A DNA stretch of 64,000 nt, from positions 40,191,735 through 40,255,734 of the forward strand of contig OU342636.1 in NCBI GenBank assembly GCA_910589415.1, given 5' to 3'. Position 1 is the stretch's first letter, and each line of letters opens with the position of its first letter. Shown here piece after piece: positions 48,418-58,013 of the stretch. Source of the DNA: Malachius bipustulatus (Eukaryota > Arthropoda > Insecta > Coleoptera > Melyridae). The position numbers were made by a program, and so were the translations under genes. Below the pieces are notes generated by a model, which saw only the letters and a program-made list of their open reading frames with translations, was not told where the DNA came from and did no database searches.

Positions 48418-48640
48418 GCTTTTTCCCTGGAGGCATTTTTTCCCTGGAGGCAATCTTTTTCTTGGAGGCAACTTTTTCCTGGAGGTCATCTTTTCCCTGG
48501 AGTTCACTCTTTTCCCTGGAGGCAACTTTTTCCCCGGAGGCAACTTTTTCCCTGGAGGCAATCTTTTTCTTGGAGGCAACTTTTTCCTGGAGGTCATATT
48601 TTCCCTGGAGTTCACTCTTTTCCCTGGAGGCCATCTTATT
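48418..48640 (+). repeat. LTR minisatellite, ~18-19-bp units
   Basis: About a dozen variants of TTTTCCCTGGAGGCAAC (including TTTCTTGGAGGCAAC and TTCCCTGGAGTTCACTC) in tandem. A higher-order block repeats: the run from AATCTTTTTCTTGGAGGC to GTTCACTCTTTTCCC appears twice (about 48451-48517 and 48559-48627). Homologous but shorter arrays lie in copies A (24092-24200, inverted) and B (26370-26460), so copy number changes between LTRs. Confidence 0.9.
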
Positions 48641-48651
48641 CGTACCGAGAA

Positions 48652-48733
48652 GAACTCCACGTACCAAGGCAGATTTTCTTGGATACCAAGTAAGAACTCC
48701 ACGTACCAAGGCAGATTTTCTTGGATACCAAGT
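48652..48733 (+). repeat. Exact 42-bp tandem duplication in LTR copy E
   Basis: The unit beginning GAACTCCACGTACCAAGGCA at 48652 is repeated without change from 48694, ending in ACCAAGT. It is absent from copies A, B and D, so it arose late in this copy's lineage. Confidence 0.9.
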
Positions 48734-49063
48734 CACCCTTTCAAACCAAGCAAGTTCCTGGAGCCAAGCAATACGAAGATAAGTGCCTTGTAAAACTCTT
48801 AGCACCCGATCCATTCATTCGACTAGCACCGCACGCTCTTGTTTTTTTATTATCTGTTAACCGTGCTCAAGAGTGTAATATTAATTAATCACTTTGATAT
48901 ATTTTATATTTTAGTAAAGAGTACCTGTTGTTCTGCTGACCTGCTTGTTATTGTTGACCCTCTTAGACTAGCGACTCAACCTACGACCCTTGTTATCTTT
49001 TGCTGTCTCATGCTTTCAACGACTATTTTTCCCCTCTAAGGGTTAAATAGTTCGTTTCACGGT

Positions 49064-50132
49064 GAGCACCAGTCACTTGGGTTGTACTCGGCCAATCATT
49101 TTAAGAAGGATAGCTTGATAATCCAATTATGAGCCTTCAAACCAATCCTTCAGACTTCACTTTTCTTAAAGCATCCACACTGTGCTTTCCTGTGCAACAT
49201 CCGAGTATCCAAGAGTTTGAGAACTATTACTTTTCCAGCTTTTTGGTTTATTCAGTTGGACAGTTTTTGCTGTTCCAATTTTGATTTATCGATGAAGATG
49301 TTGATCTTTTCCATAGCACATTACGTGCGGTGTATGCTATTTGAACTCGGGAATTTTTATTGTTTTTTTGTTATTGCCAAACACACACCATGTTCGCATT
49401 CCATAATATTTACGGACTCGTTGAACATGCGAATTCAGACAGTCGTCCATTCCTTTACTTGTTGTTATTCGCATAGCAATGATTATGCTTTTAAGACCTA
49501 ATTTTACAAAATGGGGTCCTTGCCATGCCATACCGAGTGACTCCCCTATGATGGTCACCAGGTTTGGTTCCGTTGGTAGAACGTTTTCTGTTGGCCATTC
49601 GGTGGAACCTGTATGAAAAAGAGTGTAGATGGACGGTATCAGTCATATGCCATATCAACAAGAACGATAATTCAATTTCGATAAGAACCTTACAATGAGA
49701 AGATATGATGAGATCTGGCAACATTGTAAAAAGTTGATTTCTCAATAAGTTTAATTTTACACATAGCTCTGAGGCATAACATAATCCGTACAATTGAAAT
49801 TAGCGATGTACAATAATACAATATGTAACTGACATGGTTTCTCGCGCGTGTTATTAAATAACGCATTCAAAACTCATTTAAATCCAGTTCAAAAGAGCAA
49901 ACAATATAAATAATAAAGCGGGCAGAGATAAGTAGATCATTTTATGATCCATATGTCACATTAATTACTATGATTCTTTTGATAAGGGTTTTTAAAATTT
50001 CTCAGAAATCATGTCTCCAAAGATAATAAGGTCTCTGAGTTCTCGATCTAAAATTAATCACTGGAGGATTGTAAACATGTGAAATTAAAAAAAGGAAACT
50101 GTTGAGATATTACGTTATTGTGGCAATACATT
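49064..50132. other. Unassigned DNA
   Basis: Only short open frames without known domains. No repeat boundary seen. Confidence 0.35.
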
Positions 50133-52158
50133 ATAGGGTGCTCAGTTTATTTGAAGACATGGAAATATATCCAAAAATACGTATAGGATCAAAAAAGTCC
50201 GGTAATTAAAATCATTCGTTTGGAAGGGAAACATGCAGTCATACCAAACTCGACCAACCTACCCCCACCCCTCAGGGGTTGGGGTCAGGAACTTTGAAAT
50301 CTTAAATGAGAACTCACTTTTTTAATTGCAGATTCGGATTTCACGGCTGAAAACACGTAAGAAATTGCTTCCTCCTTACCCCTTCAATAAGGTGAGGTGG
50401 GGCGAGAGGGAGGGCTGTAGATTTAATTTGAATTTTGGTAACAAGTTTCACTAGCGGAATTGTGCATTTAAAACTAGAATTACAGCCTGAGGCGAAAGTT
50501 CATATGATATATTATCTAGAAATCGACCGAAAATGTTATAATTTACGCAAGCGCGGCGGAATGATTGATATTGATATTGATAATGAGGGTGTCAGATGCG
50601 CTGCGACCGATTGCGGATCTATTGTGCCCCATCTTCTCTGCTTATTTGTTGTTTTTCTCCAACTCCGCTACCCTTAGGAATTTCAGGATTTGAAGGGGAT
50701 CAAGGCCGTGCAGAGCCCCCCCGTTGAGCTGGTGTTGGCCCAGAACATCCCTTCTTTCGCGTTCTAGTGCTTCGCAGTTCATCAATAGGTGATGAGGTGT
50801 CTCGTTTTCTTCCCTGCAGAATCTGCAAACGCCATCTTTTTCTATGCCAAGTTTCCTCAGGTGTTCATTGAGCTTGCAATGACCTGTTAGGAATCCTGTT
50901 AGCATTCTGAGACTTCCGGATTTCTCTTCAGCTTTTCTTTCGATGGCCTTTTCCCTGGCTTCATCAGGTGATATTCCCTATTGAAGATAGCGCAGGTACC
51001 ATCGTACTTTCGCCCCACTTAGACCCCTTCTCCTGAGGCGGCGGAATGATACAATGATAGTTTCTTTGTCGCCGCGTAGAGGCAGAAAACTGACATTTGT
51101 GATTCTAAATTTCCGTCTAACGGCGGCTTAATGATAGAACGTACTAGCACCTTCCAGCGGGACAAAATGTTCTGCTGGAACGACGTTCATTACAAATGGT
51201 ATAGAGAACTTCAGGAACTGATTACAGGAATATTTTTACACCAATAGATTCTATGTACTTCAAGGAACTAGCGCATTTTTAAATCGTCGTTTTATCTTTA
51301 TTAGTAAAAAAGTTACGACAAGTTAAATTTAGTCATCAAAATGCGTTTGGGTGTCAGCGCAAATTTTTATAGTTCTCGTGTCACCACACTTTGTTCAGTT
51401 TGTTCTTACCACGAGAAGTGAAGTCCCTTTATTAAATGGAAGGCGAATGGAAGTTCTTACTGCGCAGAAAGGTTGGTTACTAATGGTTACCGCCTTCCGA
51501 GTGTATATCATCATTTAACGTCCAATATCAACAATGTTAGTCGGTGTCTACGACGTTAAAAAAACAACTCCGCCGTTCATCGAACATGTATAAGCTCAGT
51601 TGTGGTGAACAAAGCTCGCAAGATGTGCAGTTCACGCCTAGCCTCTCGCCTTCTTATAAAAATTGGACAGTACTTACGTCGTTCTCTCGGAAGGACGGGT
51701 TTATGTGCGGAACAAAGTCCTGCCAGCAGGACAGTATGTCTTGTATAAATTATAAAAGTACTTCTAGAAGAGCTTCTGGCAGGACAACGGTTTGCACCCT
51801 CTAGCATTAAAGGTTGTTTTCTTAAGAATTCTGTCAGGGGCAAGAGGTGAGCAATTTATTTTGTATTTTAAGTCGTAAAATCCGAATCTGCAATAAAAAA
51901 TAACGGTTCTTGTCCAAAATTTTAAATTTAGCCCCCGCCACACCTGCATGGACGGAGATGGCGCAGCAATTTCTCACGTGTTTCACCCCGTAAAATCAGA
52001 TTTTGAAATAAAAAACGTGGGTTCTCATTTAAGATTTCAAAGAGACGGCCCTCCACCCCTAGGGGGTGAGTGTAGGTTGTTCCAGTGTTTGACTGCTTTG
52101 ATCGGATGCGTGGTTTTGGATATATTTCCATGTCTTCAGATAAACTGATCACCCTGTA
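50133..52158. mobile_element. 2-kb foldback element, ~300-bp arms
   Basis: TATAGGGTGCTCAGTTTATT followed by GAAGACATGGAAATATATCC (50133-50177) is mirrored at 52110-52158 (GGATATATTTCCATGTCTTC ... CACCCTGTA). The symmetry continues inward: the GAGAACTCACTTTTTTAATT-like left arm (about 50310) matches the right region around 51860-52010. The centre holds a non-LTR C-terminal fragment, so this may be a composite. Confidence 0.7.
50642..51060 (-). pseudogene. Non-LTR retrotransposon 3' end (C-terminal zinc-knuckle region)
   Basis: On the minus strand GISPDEAREKAIERKAEEKS leads into MLTGFLTGHCKLNEHLRKLG, then CRFCREENETPHHLLMNCEA and LERERRDVLGQ. This is the CxxC...H...C tail after the RNase H domain in R1/Jockey-like proteins (LTGHxxLNxHLxxxGl...CRxCxxxxETxxHxLxxC). 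The frame stays open for the last ~88 codons. RT and endonuclease are missing. Confidence 0.8.
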
Positions 52159-52429
52159 AATCAAACTTCATACCCTTAATCCCTCTGAGCCCAATTTTGG
52201 TTAAAAATACCAATGCAAAGGCGAAGATTTTGGGAACTGTAAAAGGATAATTACAACCCTCATACCACAATGGACCATAACCCTTATACCACAATAAAAG
52301 TGATGCTGGTTAGGTTTCAGGGATAAGTGTCGCTTTCGTTTCCAAGCTACTTAAAAACGAAAGTGTCGCACCCCAATATTTTTCCACATTTTAATCGGGA
52401 TAATTAGTTAGTCAGTTAGTTAGTAGTTT

Positions 52430-52635
52430 GGTGGGAAGGGTTTGTGCATCTCAAGCGACTAGGCCACCAAGCGCCCTTTTCGCCGTTTCGAAACCATGGT
52501 GTGACTCCTACACCAACCTTCCCGACCTATAATTAAAGGCCAAAAGGTCTTTTCATGAGAGGAGTCCCATCTTGCAGGGCCTTTGACCCACAAATTTTGA
52601 ATAGGAGGCGTCTTCGTCTATTCCACATTTTTGAC
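52430..52635 (-). pseudogene. Non-LTR retrotransposon 3' end fragment (family of 54270-54570)
   Basis: On the minus strand CQKCGIDEDASY, KDLLAF and ESHHGFETAKRALGGLVA parallel the better-preserved copy at 54270-54570. Both are preceded on the plus strand by TTAGTTAGTAGT and a GTTGTGCA-like block. It is a short, frameshifted remnant. Confidence 0.7.
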
Positions 52636-54264
52636 AAACAGCAGTTTCATGAAGCAAATTCGTCTCTCTTTGATCTTACAAGAGATTGCACAATCATATT
52701 ATTTTATCCTGCCAAAAACGGGTGCTCCAGCTAAAAGAGGTGTGGAATCCTTAGAACAAAAATGTGCAGTGACAGTGCACTCCAGTAATCGAAGACCCCA
52801 TAGCAGGTTTAATCAGCCACCAGAAGAGGTCTGTCCGTCACTCTCCAATCTCCGTGGAGCTTTGCTAGGCTCACATCAGCCAAGCCTTGACGACCTCTCT
52901 GGAGCCCTTCCAGGCGACCTGTTCCAGTTCACTCTGAGCCTGGGATGGCTAAAGGAGTGAGGACTCCAGGGAATGGAGGAAGCACAATGGGCCATTTGTG
53001 GCCTCAGTGCAGCGGACTTGTTCTGCCCTCCTACAAATCCAGAATCCAGAATCAGCCGCCTTTTACTACTGCTATTCGCCAACCAATACCTTGAAATGCA
53101 AGAAGAAAATTTTTAAGTTACTTGGAACGTATTTGTTCGAGGAGTGTTGTGAAAATGAACACCTTTCTCGTGAAATATAAAAATAAATCAAGATGTTACT
53201 AAGTACTGAGAGTGAACCTGGTGAACTGTCTCACTTCATACTCCAAACTATTCTTCTTCTTCATTATTTTCCTGCTGATCTTACTTTCGTAACATTCAGC
53301 ACAATACTTTATTGTTCATTTCTGTCTCGGTTAGTTCTGTCTCGATCAACTGTAGAATACGATCACATTCTAGATAAACAAGAAGAACAGATTCCAGTTT
53401 CTAATAAAACCAGAATCATTTTCAGTCTAAGTGGACATTATGCTACGATTAAACCATGTTATCAACTGTTTTTCTATTAAAGGATTATAAGACAAGCACA
53501 AGTATCCAGTTCCGTATTGTGTGTTTTTTTTTAATATAAAATCAGTAACAGAAAATTACTGTCCATCCCCTTTAGATTAACGAATCTCTATGTAAATGAG
53601 CTCAGGGTGAATAAGTTCTGTATGAGCAATTTAGAATACTGAAGTGTCACCCTCTCCAGTGATTACTATGCTAATCAAAGTGTTGTTCACTAAATTTCCC
53701 CATTTCCCCCCTTGTTAATTCTCCGCAGGGTGAAAACGCATGACTACTAAATTACAGCCATTGGTAACACGAGGGGAGGTAACTTCTAGGAATGCCCAGT
53801 ATTAGATCACGGTCGTGATAATAAAATCAACAACTGGTACTCAATTAGGTCAAAATACTTGTAACTGAATAAATAAATAAATACTTGACCGCAACGTCTT
53901 TTTATATTTAGATTATCTGGAATATTTTTTGGTGCCGAAAAATACCTCTGACCTGATTTTAATAGCTCATGAATTCTGCATTTTCGTCATGTGTAATGTG
54001 TGATTTATGTTCAAAAGTGTTGAACTTATTTAGTACCTACTTGTCGACCTGACAAATTAGATCTTTATATTCCCGAGATGTTAATTTTTAGCTGTAGAGA
54101 TTTGGATTGTACGAAGAAAAATAATTTAGAAATAAAATATTGTTCGAATAATTTCACTAGGATTTTTAATGTTGCTTTTTAATTTCAAGAATTTGAATAA
54201 TTACAGTCAGCAGAAATATTTTATCTCAATTTGCCTTTACCCGAACGGAATCTAACTGACGTTG
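52636..54264. other. Unassigned DNA
   Basis: Small open frames (52631-52960, 53193-53480) with no known domain. They may be leftover non-LTR or chance frames. Confidence 0.3.
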
Positions 54265-54269
54265 TAGTA

Positions 54270-55330
54270 CCTAGTTAGTTAGTAGTATGGTTGAAAGGGG
54301 TTGTGCACCCCAAGCGACAAGGCCACCAAGGACCCTTTTCGCCGTTCCCAAACCATGGTGGGACTCCTACTCCTACCAAACCTTACCGAACTTTTCATAA
54401 AAGCCAGAAGATCTTTCCATGAGGGGAGTCCCATTCCCCTTGCGTATGCATCTGATCCAAAAAATTTGAGCCTAAGGCCATTGTACACCTCGCCAACGCC
54501 TATGCAGTAATAGGAGTCTTCGCCGTCTATTCCACATTTGGGACAGACCGGGTCTTCCCTCACCCCCATGAGTTATAAGTGCCAGTGACCCCACCTATCG
54601 GGACCAGTGAGGGTCCCGATAGGTGAGTCCGTGCAGGTGAGGAACAGTCTGGCCTGTCTGCAACCCGGTGTTGTCTCTCAATACTTCTCTAGACCTTTTT
54701 AGCTCCATTCCCAAATGATTTGCACCGATTTCCCACTCCCTCCCTTTTCCCGCTTTCCGTTTTCAGGAATTATCAGGAAATATTTCCTCTTTGCCTTGTT
54801 TTGCCCTGCGATTGAGGCAACTAAGATTTGAGATAGATATTTCCATCTCAGTGGCCTTGGATATCTCACTATGTTCCTTGCATCCTTCATATTTCCGTGT
54901 TCCTGAGTCTCATTCTTATGAATGAGATGAAAATGGGATTCCTGCTGGACTCCACCGTCTCCCATCAGCCCGACCGGCAGGGCTGATGTGCCTACTGCGA
55001 TTGTACAGTTTCCGCTGGGGTGCATTTCTGTTCTTCCACCGAGGTCGCGCTACACGGGTCGCCGTCGGATTCGGACATCTTCAGAAGCAACTCTTCTTAT
55101 GCCGTAGGAATTGCTGCCCAAGCTGAGCTAGGGACCTCCACTTCCATTAGTTGCACTTTCTCTGCCATGGTTGTTATTTGTATATCAAGGAAACTTCTCT
55201 CCTCCCTCTCTTGCCATTTCATTAAAGAAGTATTTTCTAAAAGTTTCTTGTCAGTGACGCCACCCGGAATTGCTGTGTCTGGCAATATTTTTCGAAAGAT
55301 GATTAGCAGTCCGCTATTTGGCATGGCCAT
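54270..55330 (-). pseudogene. Non-LTR retrotransposon remnant with C-terminal zinc knuckle
   Basis: On the minus strand the 3' part (54279-54600) reads DRWGHWHL, MGVREDPVCPKCGIDGEDSY, NGLRLKFFGSDAYARGMGLP and SWKDLLAF. This is the C-terminal region of R1/Jockey-type proteins, with CxxCG and a diverged HxxxxC. Upstream (54700-55330) are open pieces with MKWQEREERSF and a charged helix, which might be ORF1-like, but I cannot name a domain. RT is missing, so an internal deletion or two separate fragments are possible. Confidence 0.6.
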
Positions 55331-55340
55331 TCTTGCCTAG

Positions 55341-55856
55341 AAGGTTGGACCCCTGTGTACTGTCCAATGGTATCAAATGTGCAGCCCCTGACTTAATTCA
55401 GACGCTACCATTCTAATGAACCTCCACCTCAGAGCTCTCTGAGTTCATATTGATCTCAGACTTTTGATCCACTTTTTCATTGCCAGTGTACTGTGTCTTG
55501 TTGGTGTAAGCGTACGGAGTTAGAGGTCTCATGACAAAAGTGTCAAACCTCACTGATGGCACTCAAGTCCTGTGCTTGGTCCATCGCGCTTCTGACTCTG
55601 ATCTGTTCATCACGGAGGTAGTGAAAATCTTGAAAAAAACCTTCTTGCGCATCAATCGCAGAAATAGTGTATTTTTATGCGATTCAATTATGAATATTTT
55701 CACCGCTTTTTAAATTATTGGCTTTCTGAAATTTTCCATAGTCATGTCATGTTAGCGTAGTGCTTTAATGTGAAAAATTTTCTGTGATAATTTCATTTCA
55801 TTTCGTTTAAACACGTGCCTTAGAATGGATTTTTAAATTTAAAAATCAAAAAAATT
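55341..55856. other. Unassigned DNA
   Basis: No recognised gene or repeat. Confidence 0.3.
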
Positions 55857-57297
55857 GTCAAAATTTAACAATTTTGTCCCTTTTCCTATGCCCGCCACTG
55901 GCTAACTTTACTTGAAAAATACTATTTTTTACACTACCTTTAATAAATTCGGAAAAAACTGAAAGGAGAGTTTTGAAAACCGAAAGTTTGAAATTTTAGA
56001 GGAATAAACATAATTTAAAAATATTCGAATATCTCCGCCATTTTTATATTTGCTTCTTGAAATTTTTGAAGGTTAAATGCTATTAGTATAGTTGTCTACT
56101 ATCAAAATTTCCGTTCTATTCCTTCAAAAATAAGCTCATGAATGTTTATAGAAATGTAGACATTTTTACCCTTTTCCTACCCACGCCTCTGGCTTATTAA
56201 TAGAAATGATGCAAATTGTATTGCATTAGCTCAAATTTCAAATAAGTTTATTCCAATCTTGTTAATTTTGTTTAAAAGTTTTTGATCTTGCCTATTTAGG
56301 GGTTCAAAATCTAGCCATTTTCCAAAAACTGAAAAGGCCGCCATTTTGGAATTTATTTACCTATTTTACTCAAATACAGTACCAGACGACTACTTGAGGG
56401 TATCTTACTACCAAAAAAATTTCAGCGCTCTAGATTGAAAACTTCGACCAGAAACCGTGCCTCACGGACGGTTTTTTTTCTGAAATTCGGAGGGACATCC
56501 TGTAGAAGTAACACAACTCTAGGAAAATGTTTTTTACGAAAATCAAACGTCAGCCCTAAGGTTTATAAGAGTAAAAAATTTCGTTCATTAATCTTGAAAG
56601 ATGAAGCTACAGGAGCGTTTTTAAAAATTTAGAGAAATTAATTTAAAAAAAACATCATGTAAAAAAAAATCGAATATCTCCGCCATTTTTCTTATTTACT
56701 TTTTGAAATTCTCAAGGGTTGAAGTCTATTAGTATAGTTGTCTACTGTAAAAATTTCAGTTTAATTACTTCAAAAATGTGCTCATAAATTGTTGGAGAAA
56801 TTTAGCCATTTTTACCCTTTTCCTACCCACGCCACTGGCTTATTAATAGAAAAAATGCAAATTTTGTTGCATGAAATTAAATTTCAAGTCATTTACTTCC
56901 AATATTGTGAATTTGATATAAAACTCTTTTTCTATCTAGCTTATACAGTGGTTCAAAAAATAGTCCTTTTTCCAAAAATTAAAATGGCCGCCATTTTGAA
57001 ACGGCTTGATCGATTTTGCTCAAGTGCAATACCAGACCACTCCTTGTGGATATCTTACTTCCACAAAAATTTCAGTCTCCTAGATTGAAAACTGCGACCT
57101 GAAATGAGGTGACAAAAACCGGATGTCTGGAACTTTGAAGGGACACCCTGTAGAAGTGATGGGACTTTTGGAAATTTTTTCAACGAAAATCCAACGTCAT
57201 TCCAAAAATTTGCAAGAATCCAAAATTTCGTTCACTAATCTTGAAAGATAAAGCCACAGGAGCGTTTTTAAAATCGAAATTTCGCGATTTTGGAGAA
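55857..57297 (-). repeat. Interspersed repeat with ~640-bp tandem units (minus copy)
   Basis: An inverted relative of 12125-13620. CCCTTTTCCTACCCACGCC occurs at about 56168 and 56815 (647 bp apart), with the diverged first copy (CCCTTTTCCTATGCCCGCCA) at 55878. The junction ATTTCGCGATTTTGGAGAAA next to an AT tract is shared with the plus copy at about 12152-12171. Non-coding. Confidence 0.8.
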
Positions 57298-57357
57298 ATA
57301 TATATATAAATATATATATAAATATATATATAAATATATATATAAATATATATAATA
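57295..57357. repeat. AT microsatellite, TATATATATAAA-type
   Basis: Repeats of ATATATATATAA in a ~12-bp pattern, ending TATAATAATGATGATG. A matching pure AT tract follows the palindrome at 58014-58033, so the palindrome sits between two AT tracts. Confidence 0.9.
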
Positions 57358-57471
57358 ATGATGATGTTAATGAGCGCAAAGAATTAAAAATTCAAAATAA
57401 AATTTAACGGGCATATCGCTCTAACCTAGGGCTTCCTGAGGCAGACCTGACACACAGAGCCATCCAGTCAT

Positions 57472-57531
57472 CTCGAAGCTGCAGACAACGTTGTTTCGGT
57501 CTCTTAGACCTCATCAGTACAGCACATCGAG
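57472..57531 (-). ncRNA. Type I hammerhead ribozyme (left arm, minus strand)
   Basis: Exact mirror of the plus-strand ribozyme at 57872-57931, with the same core (CTGATGA, GAAA, GTC). Predicted cleavage lies 3' of the C complementary to position 57484. All paired and core bases are identical to the other arm. Confidence 0.88.
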
Positions 57532-57871
57532 AAATAACTAGAGGATGCATGCCAGGCCAGCACAGGAAGCCAACTATATGAATAAAGAGGTGACACGGAA
57601 CTCCGTGACCTCAATAGTTGGTTGCCATCTACCGACGGAGACAAGAACTAAACGGCAGCACGCTACCAGCTTTGTGTCCATCAGGAATAGGCAGCCCCGA
57701 ATTGTGGGCTGCCTATTCCTGATGGACACAAAGCTGGTAGCGTGCTGCCGTTTAGTTCTTGTCTCCGTCGGTAGATGGCAACCAACTATTGAGGTCACGG
57801 AGTTCCGTGTCACCTCTTTATTCATATAGTTGGCTTCCTGTGCTGGCCTGGCATGCATCCTCTAGTTATTT

Positions 57872-57931
57872 CTCGATGTGCTGTACTGATGAGGTCTAAG
57901 AGACCGAAACAACGTTGTCTGCAGCTTCGAG
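57872..57931 (+). ncRNA. Type I hammerhead ribozyme (right arm, plus strand)
   Basis: Stem I: CTCG (57872-57875) with CGAG (57928-57931), an internal loop (ATGT/TT), then GCTGTA (57880-57885) with TGCAGC (57920-57925). Core CTGATGA lies at 57886-57892. Stem II is GGTCT-AAG-AGACC (57893-57905). GAAA is at 57906-57909. Stem III is the very short palindrome ACAACGTTGT (57909-57918), followed by cleavage-site C at 57919. Every invariant core position is present. The minimal stem III resembles retroelement hammerheads that work best as dimers. The stem I internal loop is in the place where loop-loop contacts normally form. Confidence 0.92.
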
Positions 57932-58013
57932 ATGACTGGATGGCTCTGTGTGTCAGGTCTGCCTCAGGAAGCCCTAGGTTAGAGCGATATGCCCGTTAAA
58001 TTTTATTTTGAAT

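Larger units (their letters stand above)
47857..49059 (+). mobile_element. Solo LTR, copy E, TSD CGGT
   Basis: Runs from TGTAACGTACACC (47857) to GTTCGTTTCA (49059), 1203 bp, with CGGT on both sides (47853-47856 and 49060-49063). No PBS follows, so it is a solo LTR. The polyadenylation signal is altered to AGTAAAGAG (about 48914). It contains the largest version of the CCCTGGAGGCAA minisatellite and an extra 42-bp duplication. Open frames across it are repeat artefacts. Confidence 0.92.
57390..58013. mobile_element. Near-perfect 624-bp palindrome carrying two inverted hammerhead ribozymes
   Basis: The arms 57390-57701 and 57702-58013 are reverse complements, with mismatches seen only in the 8-bp centre (57698-57705). 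Each arm carries one type I hammerhead ribozyme about 80 bp from its outer end. The outer ends read ATTCAAAATAAAATTTAACG and its complement. Hammerheads of this form are known from Penelope-like elements and from small non-autonomous retroelements in animals, so the arms are probably head-to-head copies of such an element. No PLE protein is encoded. The mirrored 95-codon frames (57545-57829 plus, 57574-57858 minus) follow from the symmetry. Confidence 0.9.

Noticed and set aside
48418..48640. CRISPR-like regular repeats
   Set aside because: The units are contiguous with no unique spacers, and the context is a eukaryotic LTR.
48323..48814. Repetitive protein-like frames (LEATFS-type and PPGKK-type repeats) across LTR copy E
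   Set aside because: The repeats are the LTR minisatellite read in different frames on both strands, not a gene.
57545..57858. Mirrored 95-codon open frames on both strands of the palindrome
   Set aside because: They are a direct result of the palindrome's symmetry, with almost identical translations. There is no known domain.
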